Of a stretch of 64,000 nt of DNA, positions 36,025 through 44,696 are shown in pieces. The notes beneath the pieces were generated by a model. The model did not search any database, was not told where the DNA came from, and saw only the letters and a program-made list of their open reading frames with translations. Every line of letters begins with the position of its first letter. The first letter of the stretch is position 1. The position numbers and the translations under genes are program-made. Source of the stretch: an uncultured Chloroflexota bacterium (lineage in GTDB: Bacteria > Chloroflexota > Anaerolineae > Aggregatilineales > Phototrophicaceae); NCBI GenBank assembly GCA_937974245.1, contig CALJKV010000087.1:62001-126000 (forward strand). Direction: 5' to 3'.

Positions 36025-36632
36025 GCTGCCACCTCCAGGAAATTCGCCAGAATCCGCAGCCCCATCTGCTGGCTCTTTTCAGGGTGAAACTGTACTCCAT
36101 AGATATGGTCACGCTGCACCACCGCCGCAACCGCGCCGCCATAATCCACCGTTGCGGTCACATCTGCTTGCTCCGCCGGGGCGCAGTAGTAACTGTGGAC
36201 AAAGTACGCATAGCCGGCTTCAGCCCCTTTCAATAGAGTGGAAGGACGCTGTAATTCAAGCTGATTCCAGCCCATGTGCGGAATCTTGAGACCCGGCAAC
36301 GGCGTAAAACGAGTGACACGTCCCGGCAGTAGCCCCAACCCGGCATGATTCCCCATTTCATCGCTGCTCTCAAAAAGGAATTGCATCCCCAGGCAAATTC
36401 CCAGGTATGGTTTCCCCGCAAACACCGCGTCCTTAATCGGCTGCACCAAATCCTGCTCATGGAGCTTCTGCATTCCTGCACCAAATGCACCCACGCCGGG
36501 CAGGATGATCTTATCGACCTCGCGCAAATCACGCGGGCCACGTACTACCCGAATATCACCTACACCCAGATAGTTCAGTGCATGAAGAACACTCCGCAAA
36601 TTGCCTGCGCCATAATCAATGACCGCCAGCAT
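36021..36632 (-). CDS. hisH: Imidazole glycerol phosphate synthase glutaminase subunit HisH
   Basis: A class I glutamine amidotransferase that feeds ammonia to HisF. The triad is intact: Cys80 in GICLGMQF, and His183 with Glu185 in VQFHPEKS. GAGNLRSV and the oxyanion PGVGAFG are also typical. AAAGGAAAGGG lies just before the ATG. It is the first gene of hisHAFI and is preceded by a terminator and a short leader ORF, so its expression is probably set by attenuation. The remaining his genes are not in the window. Confidence 0.96.
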   Translation of the reverse strand: MLAVIDYGAGNLRSVLHALNYLGVGDIRVVRGPRDLREVDKIILPGVGAFGAGMQKLHEQDLVQPIKDAVFAGKPYLGICLGMQFLFESSDEMGNHAGLGLLPGRVTRFTPLPGLKIPHMGWNQLELQRPSTLLKGAEAGYAYFVHSYYCAPAEQADVTATVDYGGAVAAVVQRDHIYGVQFHPEKSQQMGLRILANFLEVAA

Positions 36633-36653
36633 ACCCTTTCCTTTCGATAAAAC

Positions 36654-36675
36654 AAAAAACCCGCTCAGTGCGGGC
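36654..36675 (-). terminator. Intrinsic terminator in the his leader (attenuator)
   Basis: On the minus strand GCCCGC (36675-36670) and GCGGGT (36664-36659) form a 5-6 bp GC-rich hairpin with loop ACTGA, followed by an uninterrupted T run (36659-36654). It lies between the his promoter and hisH, not at a gene end, which is the position of an attenuator. The CACTGAG segment within it (36670-36664) can instead pair with TTCAGTG inside the leader ORF (36726-36720). Confidence 0.8.
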
Positions 36676-36704
36676 TATCTGGAAAACTCAAACCAGAGTG
36701 ATGG

Positions 36705-36764
36705 TTACATACCGTCCAACACTGAAGGGGTACTATGAAACAGATAATGGTGCTGCCACTGCAT
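36705..36764 (-). CDS. Candidate his operon leader peptide (19 aa)
   Basis: A short ORF begins at ATG 36764, with GGGGAG eight bases upstream, and ends at TAA 36705-36707. The peptide starts MQWQHHYLFH and ends VLDGM, so three of its first ten residues are His, two of them consecutive. It lies about 30-90 bases after a consensus promoter and ends 30 bases before the terminator hairpin. Stalling at the His codons would leave codons 13-15 (TTCAGTG) free to pair with the terminator loop, while a ribosome at the stop codon would cover them. A further small hairpin TCTGG/CCAGA (36697-36678) sits between. The logic is that of the enterobacterial his leader; expression is not shown. Confidence 0.65.
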   Translation of the reverse strand: MQWQHHYLFHSTPSVLDGM

Positions 36765-36793
36765 GAAAGACACTCCCCTGTTGAGTAAGTGCC

Positions 36794-36822
36794 AGTATAG
36801 CCGTCCACAAAACAGTTGTCAA
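36794..36822 (-). promoter_or_regulatory. Promoter of the his operon
   Basis: On the minus strand a perfect TTGACA (36822-36817) and TATACT (36799-36794) are separated by 17 bases. Transcription would start near 36787 and run through the leader peptide and attenuator into hisHAFI. Confidence 0.88.
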
Positions 36823-36845
36823 TAAATCACCGCCCGTTTTACAAT
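36816..36845 (+). promoter_or_regulatory. Divergent promoter for the SAM hydrolase-murA operon
   Basis: TTGTCA (36816-36821) and TACAAT (36840-36845) are 18 bases apart, 86 bases before the gene at 36932. Its -35 box overlaps the his -35 box on the other strand almost completely. Confidence 0.55.
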
Positions 36846-36931
36846 CAAGGCAAGAGTTGATACACTGCCCGTTTTAAACCGACCATGACGCGCCGGCAAC
36901 CTGCTGCGTGTGATCTACGGAAGAGGCTCCT

Positions 36932-37774
36932 ATGAATCCAACAATCGCACTGCTTACTGACTTTGGCCTGGATGACACCTATGTGGGTGTCATGAAGGGT
37001 GTCATGCAGGGAATCTGTCCAGAGGCGCACTTTGTAGACATCACTCATAAGATTAACCCACAGAACGTCCGCCAGGCTGCTTTTGCCCTGCTCAACAGCT
37101 ATCTCTATTTTCAGTCCGGCACAATTTTCCTCATCGTGGTGGATCCGGGTGTCGGCAGCACACGCAAACCCATCGCCGTTCAGACACATGATTATATATT
37201 CGTGGCGCCGGATAACGGCATCCTCACCTATCTGCTGGCCGAATACGAGTCGTACACGATTGTAGAACTCAGCAACAGGACTTACCAGCGCAGTGTCATC
37301 AGCAACACCTTTCATGGACGGGACATTTTTGCGCCAGCAGCGGCACACCTGGCAGCCGGTATTCCCCTATTCAAACTTGGCCCGGAAATCGAATACCTGT
37401 TCAAGCAGCCGATTCCACACTTGAGCATCGAGGGCAGCACCATTACAGGTGAAATTGCCCATATTGACCGCTTCGGAAATATCATTACCAGCATCGGCCA
37501 GATGGATTGGGTTGACCCCGAAACACTTATACTGCACCCCCGCTTCGGCAAGTTGCGTAATCCTATCCAGCTCCGCGCCGCACGGGTTTCGACAACGATT
37601 AATCATCACACCATTACACCTGTTCAGGTTGCTTACAGTGAAGTCGAACGCGGCGGGTTACTGCTGCTGGTGGGCAGCAGTGGGTATCTGGAAATCGCGG
37701 TAAACCAGGGGAGTGCGGTGGCCCGCCTGGGCGTTTCTATCGGAGATCGCATTGACGTGCAGATTGGAGTGTAA
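36932..37774 (+). CDS. SAM hydroxide adenosyltransferase (DUF62/SAM hydrolase family)
   Basis: This family, related to fluorinase and chlorinase, splits S-adenosylmethionine with water or hydroxide to adenosine and methionine. The N-terminal LLTDFGLDDTYVG, DPGVGSTRKPI, APDNG and SNTFHGRDIFAPAAAHLA motifs are all present, as is the C-terminal beta domain (about 170-280). The 280-residue length fits. Physiological role in bacteria is unclear. murA starts 2 bases after its stop, so both are in one operon. Confidence 0.92.
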   Translation: MNPTIALLTDFGLDDTYVGVMKGVMQGICPEAHFVDITHKINPQNVRQAAFALLNSYLYFQSGTIFLIVVDPGVGSTRKPIAVQTHDYIFVAPDNGILTYLLAEYESYTIVELSNRTYQRSVISNTFHGRDIFAPAAAHLAAGIPLFKLGPEIEYLFKQPIPHLSIEGSTITGEIAHIDRFGNIITSIGQMDWVDPETLILHPRFGKLRNPIQLRAARVSTTINHHTITPVQVAYSEVERGGLLLLVGSSGYLEIAVNQGSAVARLGVSIGDRIDVQIGV

Positions 37775-37776
37775 TC

Positions 37777-39114
37777 ATGCAGGAATTTATCATTGAAGGT
37801 GGCAAGAGTCTGGCCGGAGAGCTGACCGCCAGTGGCAACAAAAACGCGGCTCTCAAAATGCTGCCCGCCTGCCTGCTCACCGAGGAACCGGTGATACTCA
37901 CCAACCTCCCTGATATTGGCGATGTCCGCGTGACAATTCAGATTTTGGAGAAACTAGGGGCAACAACGGAGTGGGTGGCACCAAAAACCCTGAGAGTTCA
38001 AGCCAAAGACATTAAAACCGGGGCGCTAGACCCACAGTTAGGGCAAAAAACCCGCGCCAGTGTCGTTTTTTCTGGTCCGCTGCTCGCCCGCTTGGGCCGC
38101 GTCGAACTGCCGATCCCCGGTGGGGATACGATTGGCGAACGTCGCCTGGATACGCTCACCAGCGCCCTGGAGCAACTCGGAGGTAAACTGAAATTTGGTC
38201 GGCACGCCCTGGAAATCACCTCAAAGAAACTCACTGGAACAAACATTCTGTTGCAGGAAGCCAGTGTCACCGCCACCGAAAACACCCTGATGGCCGCAGT
38301 ATTGGCGCGGGGGACAACTGTCATTCGCAACACTGCCAGCGAGCCTCATGTGCAAGATCTCTGTCATATGTTGACTGCCATGGGGGCACAGATTGAAGGC
38401 ATAGGCACCAACTGCCTCACAGTCACGGGAGTCGAGCAGTTACACGGCTGCGAAGCCCGTGTTGGCGCGGATTACATGGAAGTTGGCAGCTTGATCGGAG
38501 CGGCAGTTATGACCGGGGGTTCACTGCGAATCAAAGAAGCCGACCCGCACCATCTGGATATGATCGCACTGGTTTTGGGCAAGCTAGGGGTGCATTGGCA
38601 GGTTGAAGGGAGCGATATTTTCGTCCCATCCGGGCAGCTGCTCACGATTAACCGCGATCTGGGCAACCACATACCAACCATCAAGACACAGCCCTGGCCT
38701 GCATTCCCGCCGGACTTGATGAGTATCGCGTTGGTGATCGCCACCCAGAGCGCCGGGACTGTCATGTTCCATGACTGGATGTACGAGAGCCGCTTCTTCT
38801 TCACCGACAAGCTGGTACGGATGGGAGCAAATATTACGTTATGCGATCCACATCGTGTGCTGGTGCAAGGCCCTACCCCACTCCAGGGTGTACCCTATAT
38901 TACCAGCCCAGACATTCGCGCAGGGATGGCGATGCTGCTAGCGGCACTGGCCGCCAAAGGTCAGACACGCATCTTTAATATCCAGCAGATTGACCGGGGG
39001 TACGAGCGAATCGACGAAAAATTGAATGCCATTGGCGCGTCTATCCAACGGGTAACTGCCGATGTCACATCAACAGGTGAGGTCCAAATGGTCAACGAAA
39101 CCGCCCAGCGTTAG
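37777..39114 (+). CDS. murA: UDP-N-acetylglucosamine 1-carboxyvinyltransferase with Asp at the Cys115 site
   Basis: MurA transfers enolpyruvate to UDP-GlcNAc, the first committed step of peptidoglycan synthesis. The fold and motifs are clear: Lys22-Asn23 (ASGNKNAALK), TRASVVFSGPLLARLG, and RAGMAMLLAALAAKG near the end; 445 residues is slightly longer than the usual 420. The loop residue that is Cys115 in E. coli reads Asp117 (PIPGGDTIGERR, codon GAT). Asp at this position occurs naturally in Mycobacterium and Chlamydia MurA and makes the enzyme insensitive to fosfomycin. It is co-transcribed with the SAM hydrolase. Its stop interlocks with that of selB. Confidence 0.94.
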   Translation: MQEFIIEGGKSLAGELTASGNKNAALKMLPACLLTEEPVILTNLPDIGDVRVTIQILEKLGATTEWVAPKTLRVQAKDIKTGALDPQLGQKTRASVVFSGPLLARLGRVELPIPGGDTIGERRLDTLTSALEQLGGKLKFGRHALEITSKKLTGTNILLQEASVTATENTLMAAVLARGTTVIRNTASEPHVQDLCHMLTAMGAQIEGIGTNCLTVTGVEQLHGCEARVGADYMEVGSLIGAAVMTGGSLRIKEADPHHLDMIALVLGKLGVHWQVEGSDIFVPSGQLLTINRDLGNHIPTIKTQPWPAFPPDLMSIALVIATQSAGTVMFHDWMYESRFFFTDKLVRMGANITLCDPHRVLVQGPTPLQGVPYITSPDIRAGMAMLLAALAAKGQTRIFNIQQIDRGYERIDEKLNAIGASIQRVTADVTSTGEVQMVNETAQR

Positions 39115-40979
39115 GCCCGGCGGCCTCGTACCCTTACATCTCCGGCCCGGCGGGTAATCCCCTGGACGTCCAGATATTCGAGCAGGCCAATTGCGTATTT
39201 GCGCGAGGTCTGGAATTGGTCACGCACCTCACCCACCGTAATCTGTCCGTTGGTTGTAATCATGTCGAGGATTGTCCCAACCATCTGTTGGTAGACCAAT
39301 TGACTGAAAATAATATCCGGTTGCACCTGGACAATCACGCCCGTGTCTACAAGCGCGTGCAGGACATCGGCACCCACGATTTCAACAGCTTCTGAGGTCG
39401 AGGGAGGAGTAAATGACTGTGTCGCCAGCAGGCGCTCTAATTGTTGAATACGTGCCTGCTGCTGCGGAGTGTAGTTTACTGCATGGTCGCGCAACCGGAC
39501 GAGATCATTCTGCGAAATAATACCTTCGGCGCGTTCCAGAATCATCGTAAAAGTCGCGTTTCTCAGGTTAAGTCGACTCCGAAGTTCCTCGCGGGAAATC
39601 CCCAGGCGCAGTGGATAAGTCATATGAAATCCACTTACTTCGCGCCAGAGTTCAATCTCTATCTGCCGCACAGTGGCCGCAGCCATAAACATTCCATCCG
39701 GAAGCATAACCAACTGGCTAGTCGCGATACCCTCCTCAATCGCCGTCGCCAATTCCTCGTCGGCATATCCAACCAGTTTTTGCAGCGCTGCCCGCCTGAT
39801 TGGTTCACGTCGGGCTGCAGCCTGGGCCACCCGCTCCGCTGGAGTCCCCATCATACGCGTATCCAACTGTGCGATCACATCGCTGCGAAACCGCTTCCAA
39901 CGCTGTCCGGGATGGGGATTCACCACCAACCCGCCCCCGATGGTCTCTGGGGGCGATGGATACCGTAGTATAAACCGGTCTCCGTGCGCCAGTGCCAGTG
40001 GCTTTTCCAGCCGAATCTGCACCCAGCCTTCCGCACCGGGGGGCAGTTCTTCGTCCGCCAGTAGTCGGGCGTAGCCCACTGTTTCCGCCGCGCCGGAGAA
40101 AAACTTCACCTGAGCATTATGCTTCAGCGACCGCGACGCGTCCACCAGATGCCGGAAATGTACATCCACCAGAATCGTCGGCTGTAATTCACCCGGCAGT
40201 GCCAGCACATCACCCCGGTTAATCGCCTTTTTCTCAATTCCTGAGAGATTCACCGCTACCCGGCTGCCTGGTTCAGCAATATCAACCGTCTGTTTGTAAC
40301 TTTGCAGTCCTCGGACTCGCGCCTGTACCTCTGCGGGTTGGATTTCAACTTCCTGCCCCACTCGCAGCGCCCCACCGAGAAGGGTTCCGGTAACAACTGT
40401 GCCAAAACCGGCGATCGTAAAAATACGGTCAACCGGCAAACGAGGATGATTATAATCAGCACGGGGAGGCATCCCCTCAAGCAGCCCGGTGATACTCTCC
40501 ACTAGCATCGGAATTCCGGTTCCGGTACGGGCAGACACGCGAACAATGTGCGCCTCCGCTAATACGGTCCCACTGACAACCTGGCGCACGTCCTGTTCGA
40601 CTAAATCCAGCCAATCAGAATCATCCACCATGTCAACTTTCGTGAGGACAATCAGGCCAAAATGAATGCCCAATAAATCCAGGATAGCAAGATGCTCACG
40701 AGTCTGCGGCATCACCCCTTCATCAGCGGCAATCACCAGCAGAACAGCATCAATGCCCCCCACTCCGGCCAGCATATTCTCAATAAAATCCCGGTGACCG
40801 GGGACATCTACAATACCCACCGTTTCATCAGTGGGCAATCGCAGCCAGGCGAATCCCAGGTCAATCGTCATCTCGCGGGCTTTTTCTTCCGCCAGGCGAT
40901 CCGGGTCAATCCCCGTCAACCGCCTAACCAACGTTGATTTGCCATGATCTACATGACCAGCAGTACCGATAACGCGCAT
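39111..40979 (-). CDS. selB: Selenocysteine-specific elongation factor SelB
   Basis: SelB delivers Sec-tRNA to UGA codons next to a SECIS element. The GTPase domain has GHVDHGKST (8-16), DVPGH, and TKVD; beta-barrel domains II-IV follow, then the C-terminal winged-helix domains (about 370-622) that bind the SECIS hairpin. This C-terminal part separates SelB from EF-Tu. No selA, selD, tRNA-Sec or obvious selenoprotein is seen in the window. It follows the coiled-coil gene by 12 bases and is probably co-transcribed with it. Confidence 0.92.
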   Translation of the reverse strand: MRVIGTAGHVDHGKSTLVRRLTGIDPDRLAEEKAREMTIDLGFAWLRLPTDETVGIVDVPGHRDFIENMLAGVGGIDAVLLVIAADEGVMPQTREHLAILDLLGIHFGLIVLTKVDMVDDSDWLDLVEQDVRQVVSGTVLAEAHIVRVSARTGTGIPMLVESITGLLEGMPPRADYNHPRLPVDRIFTIAGFGTVVTGTLLGGALRVGQEVEIQPAEVQARVRGLQSYKQTVDIAEPGSRVAVNLSGIEKKAINRGDVLALPGELQPTILVDVHFRHLVDASRSLKHNAQVKFFSGAAETVGYARLLADEELPPGAEGWVQIRLEKPLALAHGDRFILRYPSPPETIGGGLVVNPHPGQRWKRFRSDVIAQLDTRMMGTPAERVAQAAARREPIRRAALQKLVGYADEELATAIEEGIATSQLVMLPDGMFMAAATVRQIEIELWREVSGFHMTYPLRLGISREELRSRLNLRNATFTMILERAEGIISQNDLVRLRDHAVNYTPQQQARIQQLERLLATQSFTPPSTSEAVEIVGADVLHALVDTGVIVQVQPDIIFSQLVYQQMVGTILDMITTNGQITVGEVRDQFQTSRKYAIGLLEYLDVQGITRRAGDVRVRGRRA

Positions 40980-40991
40980 GATACCTCGCCG

Positions 40992-42212
40992 CTAGGTGTT
41001 GCTGCCGTTGGCAGGTGGAGCAGGTGAATAAGTAGATGACAGTTTCCCGCCGGTGTCGTATTCCAGCAAGAGCGCCTGGTAACGTTCCCGATAAAGCTGT
41101 GCCCGGTCTCTTTCTAGACTCCACAACCGGTTCACTGCATCAATAATTGGCGTAAACTTTGAACCCACCTCGCTTAACTGCTGGACAAAACGATCAAACT
41201 CCTTGTCATGACTGCGCCACACTTCGTCATTCGACAGTGTGAACTGCTTCCAGCGCTTCTGGTCGTCAGAAGTCCAATCATTCCACTCCTGGCGGAAGCG
41301 TTCTTCACTCAGCCGCTGCATTTCCGCAACTTCGTTAATACGCCGTTCCAGCCGATCACCGATCCGTTCAAAATCTTCAACGATCTTTTTCATATCACGG
41401 TAGGCTTCCGACCAGGTTTCGAAGCGTTCGATATTACGCTGCATTGTGCTATCCTGCTCTCCAAATCGCTCGGTAAGCTGGACAATCTGGTTGTCACGCT
41501 GCTGGAGTAACAGGGTTTGCTGGTCAATAAACTGCTGAATCTGTTCACGGCGCTCACTCTCACCAGTCTGCACCTCTTGCACCCGGCGTTCGATTCGCAG
41601 TGCCAGGTCTTCCAACAGGGTGAGTTTGGGGCGCATACTATCAATCTGTTTCTGCTGCTCCGGCAGTTCAGATTGCACTTCAGAAATCCGGCGAGCATCC
41701 TGGCGACGCTGCTCTTCCAGAAAGGCAAGGCGGCGATCCGGCTCCTCGAGTCGTTTGATAAGATCATCCACTCGCTGTTGTAACCCACCCACTGCATCGG
41801 CCAACCGCTGGCGATCCACGTCTGAAGCCCCAAAACTGCTGGTCTGGCGTTCCACCTTTTCAACCGTATCCGCCAATTCCCGCACCGAACGCATAATATT
41901 CTCGCGGTTGAGTTCCGCACGGCGTTCGGCTTCGCGCTCCGCCAACAGGCGCTTCGACTCGGCCTTTTCCAGCAAACCCACCATTTCTCTGCGGAACATA
42001 TCCGGCAGATCGCTATCCCGTACACCGGGAGACAATTCACTGCGAATCACGGTCTGGTCGGATTCCATGCTATTGACCCGGCGCATCATCAAGTCAATGG
42101 TCTCCTGCTGCTGGGCCAGGCGCTCCTCCAGGGTGGCAATCGTTGATTTATCCCGGCGGCGTTCCTCGTCTAACCACTCAATCATCCGCGCTGCCTGGTT
42201 TATGTCCATCAT
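40992..42212 (-). CDS. Long coiled-coil protein of unknown function
   Basis: A soluble 406-residue protein made up almost wholly of coiled coil (heptads from about residue 15 to 380; rich in Glu, Arg, Gln and Leu, for example RDKSTIATLEERLAQQQETI). There is no signal, membrane helix or ATPase motif, and the C-terminus has a short Pro/Ser tail. The layout suggests a scaffold or spacer, perhaps of the SMC-like or cytoskeletal sort. It precedes selB by 12 bases. I do not recognise the family. Confidence 0.8.
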   Translation of the reverse strand: MMDINQAARMIEWLDEERRRDKSTIATLEERLAQQQETIDLMMRRVNSMESDQTVIRSELSPGVRDSDLPDMFRREMVGLLEKAESKRLLAEREAERRAELNRENIMRSVRELADTVEKVERQTSSFGASDVDRQRLADAVGGLQQRVDDLIKRLEEPDRRLAFLEEQRRQDARRISEVQSELPEQQKQIDSMRPKLTLLEDLALRIERRVQEVQTGESERREQIQQFIDQQTLLLQQRDNQIVQLTERFGEQDSTMQRNIERFETWSEAYRDMKKIVEDFERIGDRLERRINEVAEMQRLSEERFRQEWNDWTSDDQKRWKQFTLSNDEVWRSHDKEFDRFVQQLSEVGSKFTPIIDAVNRLWSLERDRAQLYRERYQALLLEYDTGGKLSSTYSPAPPANGSNT

Positions 42213-42268
42213 CCTGAGCTAACCTCCGGTGAACTGCGGCTCACCTATCTCACCTGCATGTTGTTCGG

Positions 42269-42277
42269 ATTATAACA
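42269..42277 (-). promoter_or_regulatory. Extended -10 promoter for the coiled-coil/selB genes
   Basis: Minus strand TGT-TATAAT (42277-42269) lies 57 bases before the start at 42212. A weak GTGACG lies 17 bases further upstream. Confidence 0.5.
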
Positions 42278-42361
42278 TACGCGATATAGAACCGTCACTT
42301 GGCGACATCACCATTGCTGGCTATTCTAGTGGCACCACACGCAGCTACCAGGAGGATTCCG

Positions 42362-42775
42362 TTGGCACCATCTGACCATTTTGTAGCCGAAACAACATTC
42401 CATGTCCGTTATGCTGAAACAGATGCTATGCAGATCGTACATCACGCCAGCTATATCGTCTATTTTGAGGAGGGTCGCAGCGGTTACGCCCGGCAGCGTG
42501 GCAGCGATTACGCCACATTCGAGCGCAGCGGCTACTACCTGACCGTCTCCGAAATCCATGCGCGTTATATCGGGCCAGTTCAGTACGACCAACGCGTGAC
42601 CATTCGCTGCTGGATTGAGGAGATGAAAAGCCGTACACTGACTTTCGCTTACGAGATTGTCGCCACTGCAACCCAGGAAATCTGCGTCACTGGTTGGTCA
42701 AAGCACATTTGCATCACACATGATGGCCGGGTGACAAAAATCCCGGACATCTGGCGTGCCTGGGCAAATTCATAG
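42362..42775 (+). CDS. Acyl-CoA thioesterase, 4HBT hot-dog family
   Basis: The open frame starts at 42299, but AGGAGG lies six bases before TTG 42362, which is taken as the start and gives 137 residues, normal for the family. The active-site region YAETDAMQIVHHASYIVYFEEGR matches the 4-hydroxybenzoyl-CoA thioesterase / YbgC type with its Asp. It should hydrolyse an acyl-CoA. It is followed after about 95 bases by an acyl-CoA ligase with its own promoter, in a cluster of acyl-CoA genes. Confidence 0.88.
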   Translation: MAPSDHFVAETTFHVRYAETDAMQIVHHASYIVYFEEGRSGYARQRGSDYATFERSGYYLTVSEIHARYIGPVQYDQRVTIRCWIEEMKSRTLTFAYEIVATATQEICVTGWSKHICITHDGRVTKIPDIWRAWANS

Positions 42776-42788
42776 CCACTGTAATTGT

Positions 42789-42817
42789 TTGACCCGGCGC
42801 GGGCCACCCGATATACT
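42789..42817 (+). promoter_or_regulatory. Promoter of the first acyl-CoA ligase
   Basis: TTGACC (42789-42794) and TATACT (42812-42817) are 17 bases apart, about 50 bases before the start codon. Confidence 0.75.
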
Positions 42818-42869
42818 TGGCACACTCAAAAGAAAAGTTTTGTGTTATTCAAAATCGGAGATTTAACAT

Positions 42870-44612
42870 ATGGTTACTTACGTTGATCGTCCCTGGCTAA
42901 AGAAGTATGATCAGGGAGTACCCGACTCTTTAAAACCTTACCCGAACACACCCCTGCACAATTTCCTGGTCGAATCCGCCCGACGCGCTCCTGCCAACAC
43001 CGCGCTCATCACGAATCTGCACCTGCCTGTCCTGGGCCGTGTCGACAAAAACCTGACCTATGCTGAGTTAGACGCTCAGTCCGATGCATTAGCCGCCATG
43101 CTGGTAGATAAAGGGTTGAAAAAGGGTGACCGGGTTGCCCTGGTCATGCCGAACATCGCGGCTTTTGTGATCGGCTTCTATGCTGTCCTCAAGGCCGGGG
43201 GAGTCGTTGCCGCCACCAATCCAACCTATCCGCCGGAAAAACTACAATATCAGATTAACGACTGCGACGCGGAATTCGTCATCGCCATGAGCCTGTTCTA
43301 CAACACCGTCAAGAAGGTTCAGCCTAATACCAAAATCAAGCATGTGATCGTCACCAACGTCAAAGAGTATTTTCCCGGCGCGGGCAAACTGCTGTTCACG
43401 CTGGCGAAAGAAAAGAAGGACGGTCACCGGGTCGAAAGCCTTGCTGCCGGCGATGTGTGGCTGCAAGACGTCCTCACACAATACGCCGGACGGAAACCCA
43501 ATGTGAATGTCACACCTGAGGACCTGGCGCTTTTCCAGTATACCGGCGGGACGACTGGCATCTCCAAAGCCGCAATGTCCACTCATGGCGCACTCGTCGC
43601 CAACACCCTCCAGATGACAGCTGTTCTACAACCCAAACCCAGTGAAGTTTTCCTGGGTGCAATCCCTATGTTTCATGTGTTTGGCATGGTTGCCGTCCTG
43701 AGTGTCGCTATTCAACTGGCGTCATCTATCGTATTGATCCCCAATGCGCGTGACCTGAATGACGTCATCGGCGCGATTGACAAATACAAACCGACACTCT
43801 TTCACGGGGTACCGGCGCTCTATAACGGTATCAACAATCACCCCGACATCACATCCGGCAAGGTCAGCCTGCAATCGATTCGCCTGTGCGTCAGCGGGTC
43901 AGCCCCCCTGCCCCCCGCAACGAAACGTGAGTTTGAGCGTTTGAGCGGCGGCAAACTGCTGGAAGGCTTCGGTATGAGTGAAGCCCCTACAGCAACCCAT
44001 GTCAACCCGCCGTTTGGCGAAAACCGCACCGGATCAATCGGCCTGCCTTTGCCCGATATGGAGATGCGAATTGTCAGTCTGGACGATGGCGACACAGAAG
44101 TTCCAGCTGGCGAAGTGGGCGAACTTATCATGAGCGGCCCGCAGGTCATGAAGGGCTATCATGGAATGCCTACCGAAACCGCAAACGTACTGCGGGAAAA
44201 AGATGGAAAAATCTGGCTGTATACCGGCGATATCGCGCGGATGGACGAGGACGGTTACTTCTATATTGTTGACCGAAAGAAGGACATGGCCCTCATCGGC
44301 GGTTATAATGTCTATCCGGCAGCGGTAGAGAAAGTCCTGAAAGATCATCCGGCGGTGTTAGAGGTCGGTGTTGCCGCTGTCCCCCACCCGGAAAAAGAAG
44401 GCATGGAAGCATTGAAGGCATGGATCGTCCTGAAACCGGATCAGACTGCCACCGAAAAAGAACTTATTAACCATTGTTCACAGCAGCTTGCGCGGTATGA
44501 AATACCAACTCGCTTTGCGTTTATCAAGGAACTGCCGAAATCGGATGTCCTCAAGACATTGCGGCGCGAACTGGTTCGCATGGAGATGGAAGAACGCGAA
44601 ACACAGAAATAA
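42870..44612 (+). CDS. Long-chain fatty-acid-CoA ligase (AMP-forming), paralogue 1
   Basis: An adenylate-forming enzyme that activates a fatty acid with ATP and CoA. The AMP-binding signature YTGGTTGISK is at residues 224-233, followed by GFGMSEAPTATHVNPP and the YTGDIARMDEDGYFYIVDRKKDM hinge region with the catalytic Lys near the C-terminus (SDVLKTLRREL). At 580 residues it is full length. It is highly similar to the ligase gene at 45697. A 12-bp hairpin terminator follows. Confidence 0.92.
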   Translation: MVTYVDRPWLKKYDQGVPDSLKPYPNTPLHNFLVESARRAPANTALITNLHLPVLGRVDKNLTYAELDAQSDALAAMLVDKGLKKGDRVALVMPNIAAFVIGFYAVLKAGGVVAATNPTYPPEKLQYQINDCDAEFVIAMSLFYNTVKKVQPNTKIKHVIVTNVKEYFPGAGKLLFTLAKEKKDGHRVESLAAGDVWLQDVLTQYAGRKPNVNVTPEDLALFQYTGGTTGISKAAMSTHGALVANTLQMTAVLQPKPSEVFLGAIPMFHVFGMVAVLSVAIQLASSIVLIPNARDLNDVIGAIDKYKPTLFHGVPALYNGINNHPDITSGKVSLQSIRLCVSGSAPLPPATKREFERLSGGKLLEGFGMSEAPTATHVNPPFGENRTGSIGLPLPDMEMRIVSLDDGDTEVPAGEVGELIMSGPQVMKGYHGMPTETANVLREKDGKIWLYTGDIARMDEDGYFYIVDRKKDMALIGGYNVYPAAVEKVLKDHPAVLEVGVAAVPHPEKEGMEALKAWIVLKPDQTATEKELINHCSQQLARYEIPTRFAFIKELPKSDVLKTLRRELVRMEMEERETQK

Positions 44613-44632
44613 CACTTTCCACTACCATTTTC

Positions 44633-44676
44633 GGGGCGAGTCTGTGAGCGTGTTCTCCAGACTCGCCCCCGGTTTT
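44633..44676 (+). terminator. Strong hairpin terminator between ligase and MaoC gene
   Basis: A perfect 12-bp stem GGGGCGAGTCTG (44633-44644) / CAGACTCGCCCC (44658-44669) with a 13-nt loop is followed by CGGTTTT. It lies 20-60 bases before the MaoC start and may terminate only part of the transcripts. Confidence 0.75.
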
Positions 44677-44696
44677 ATGCAGCATGTGAGGATATC

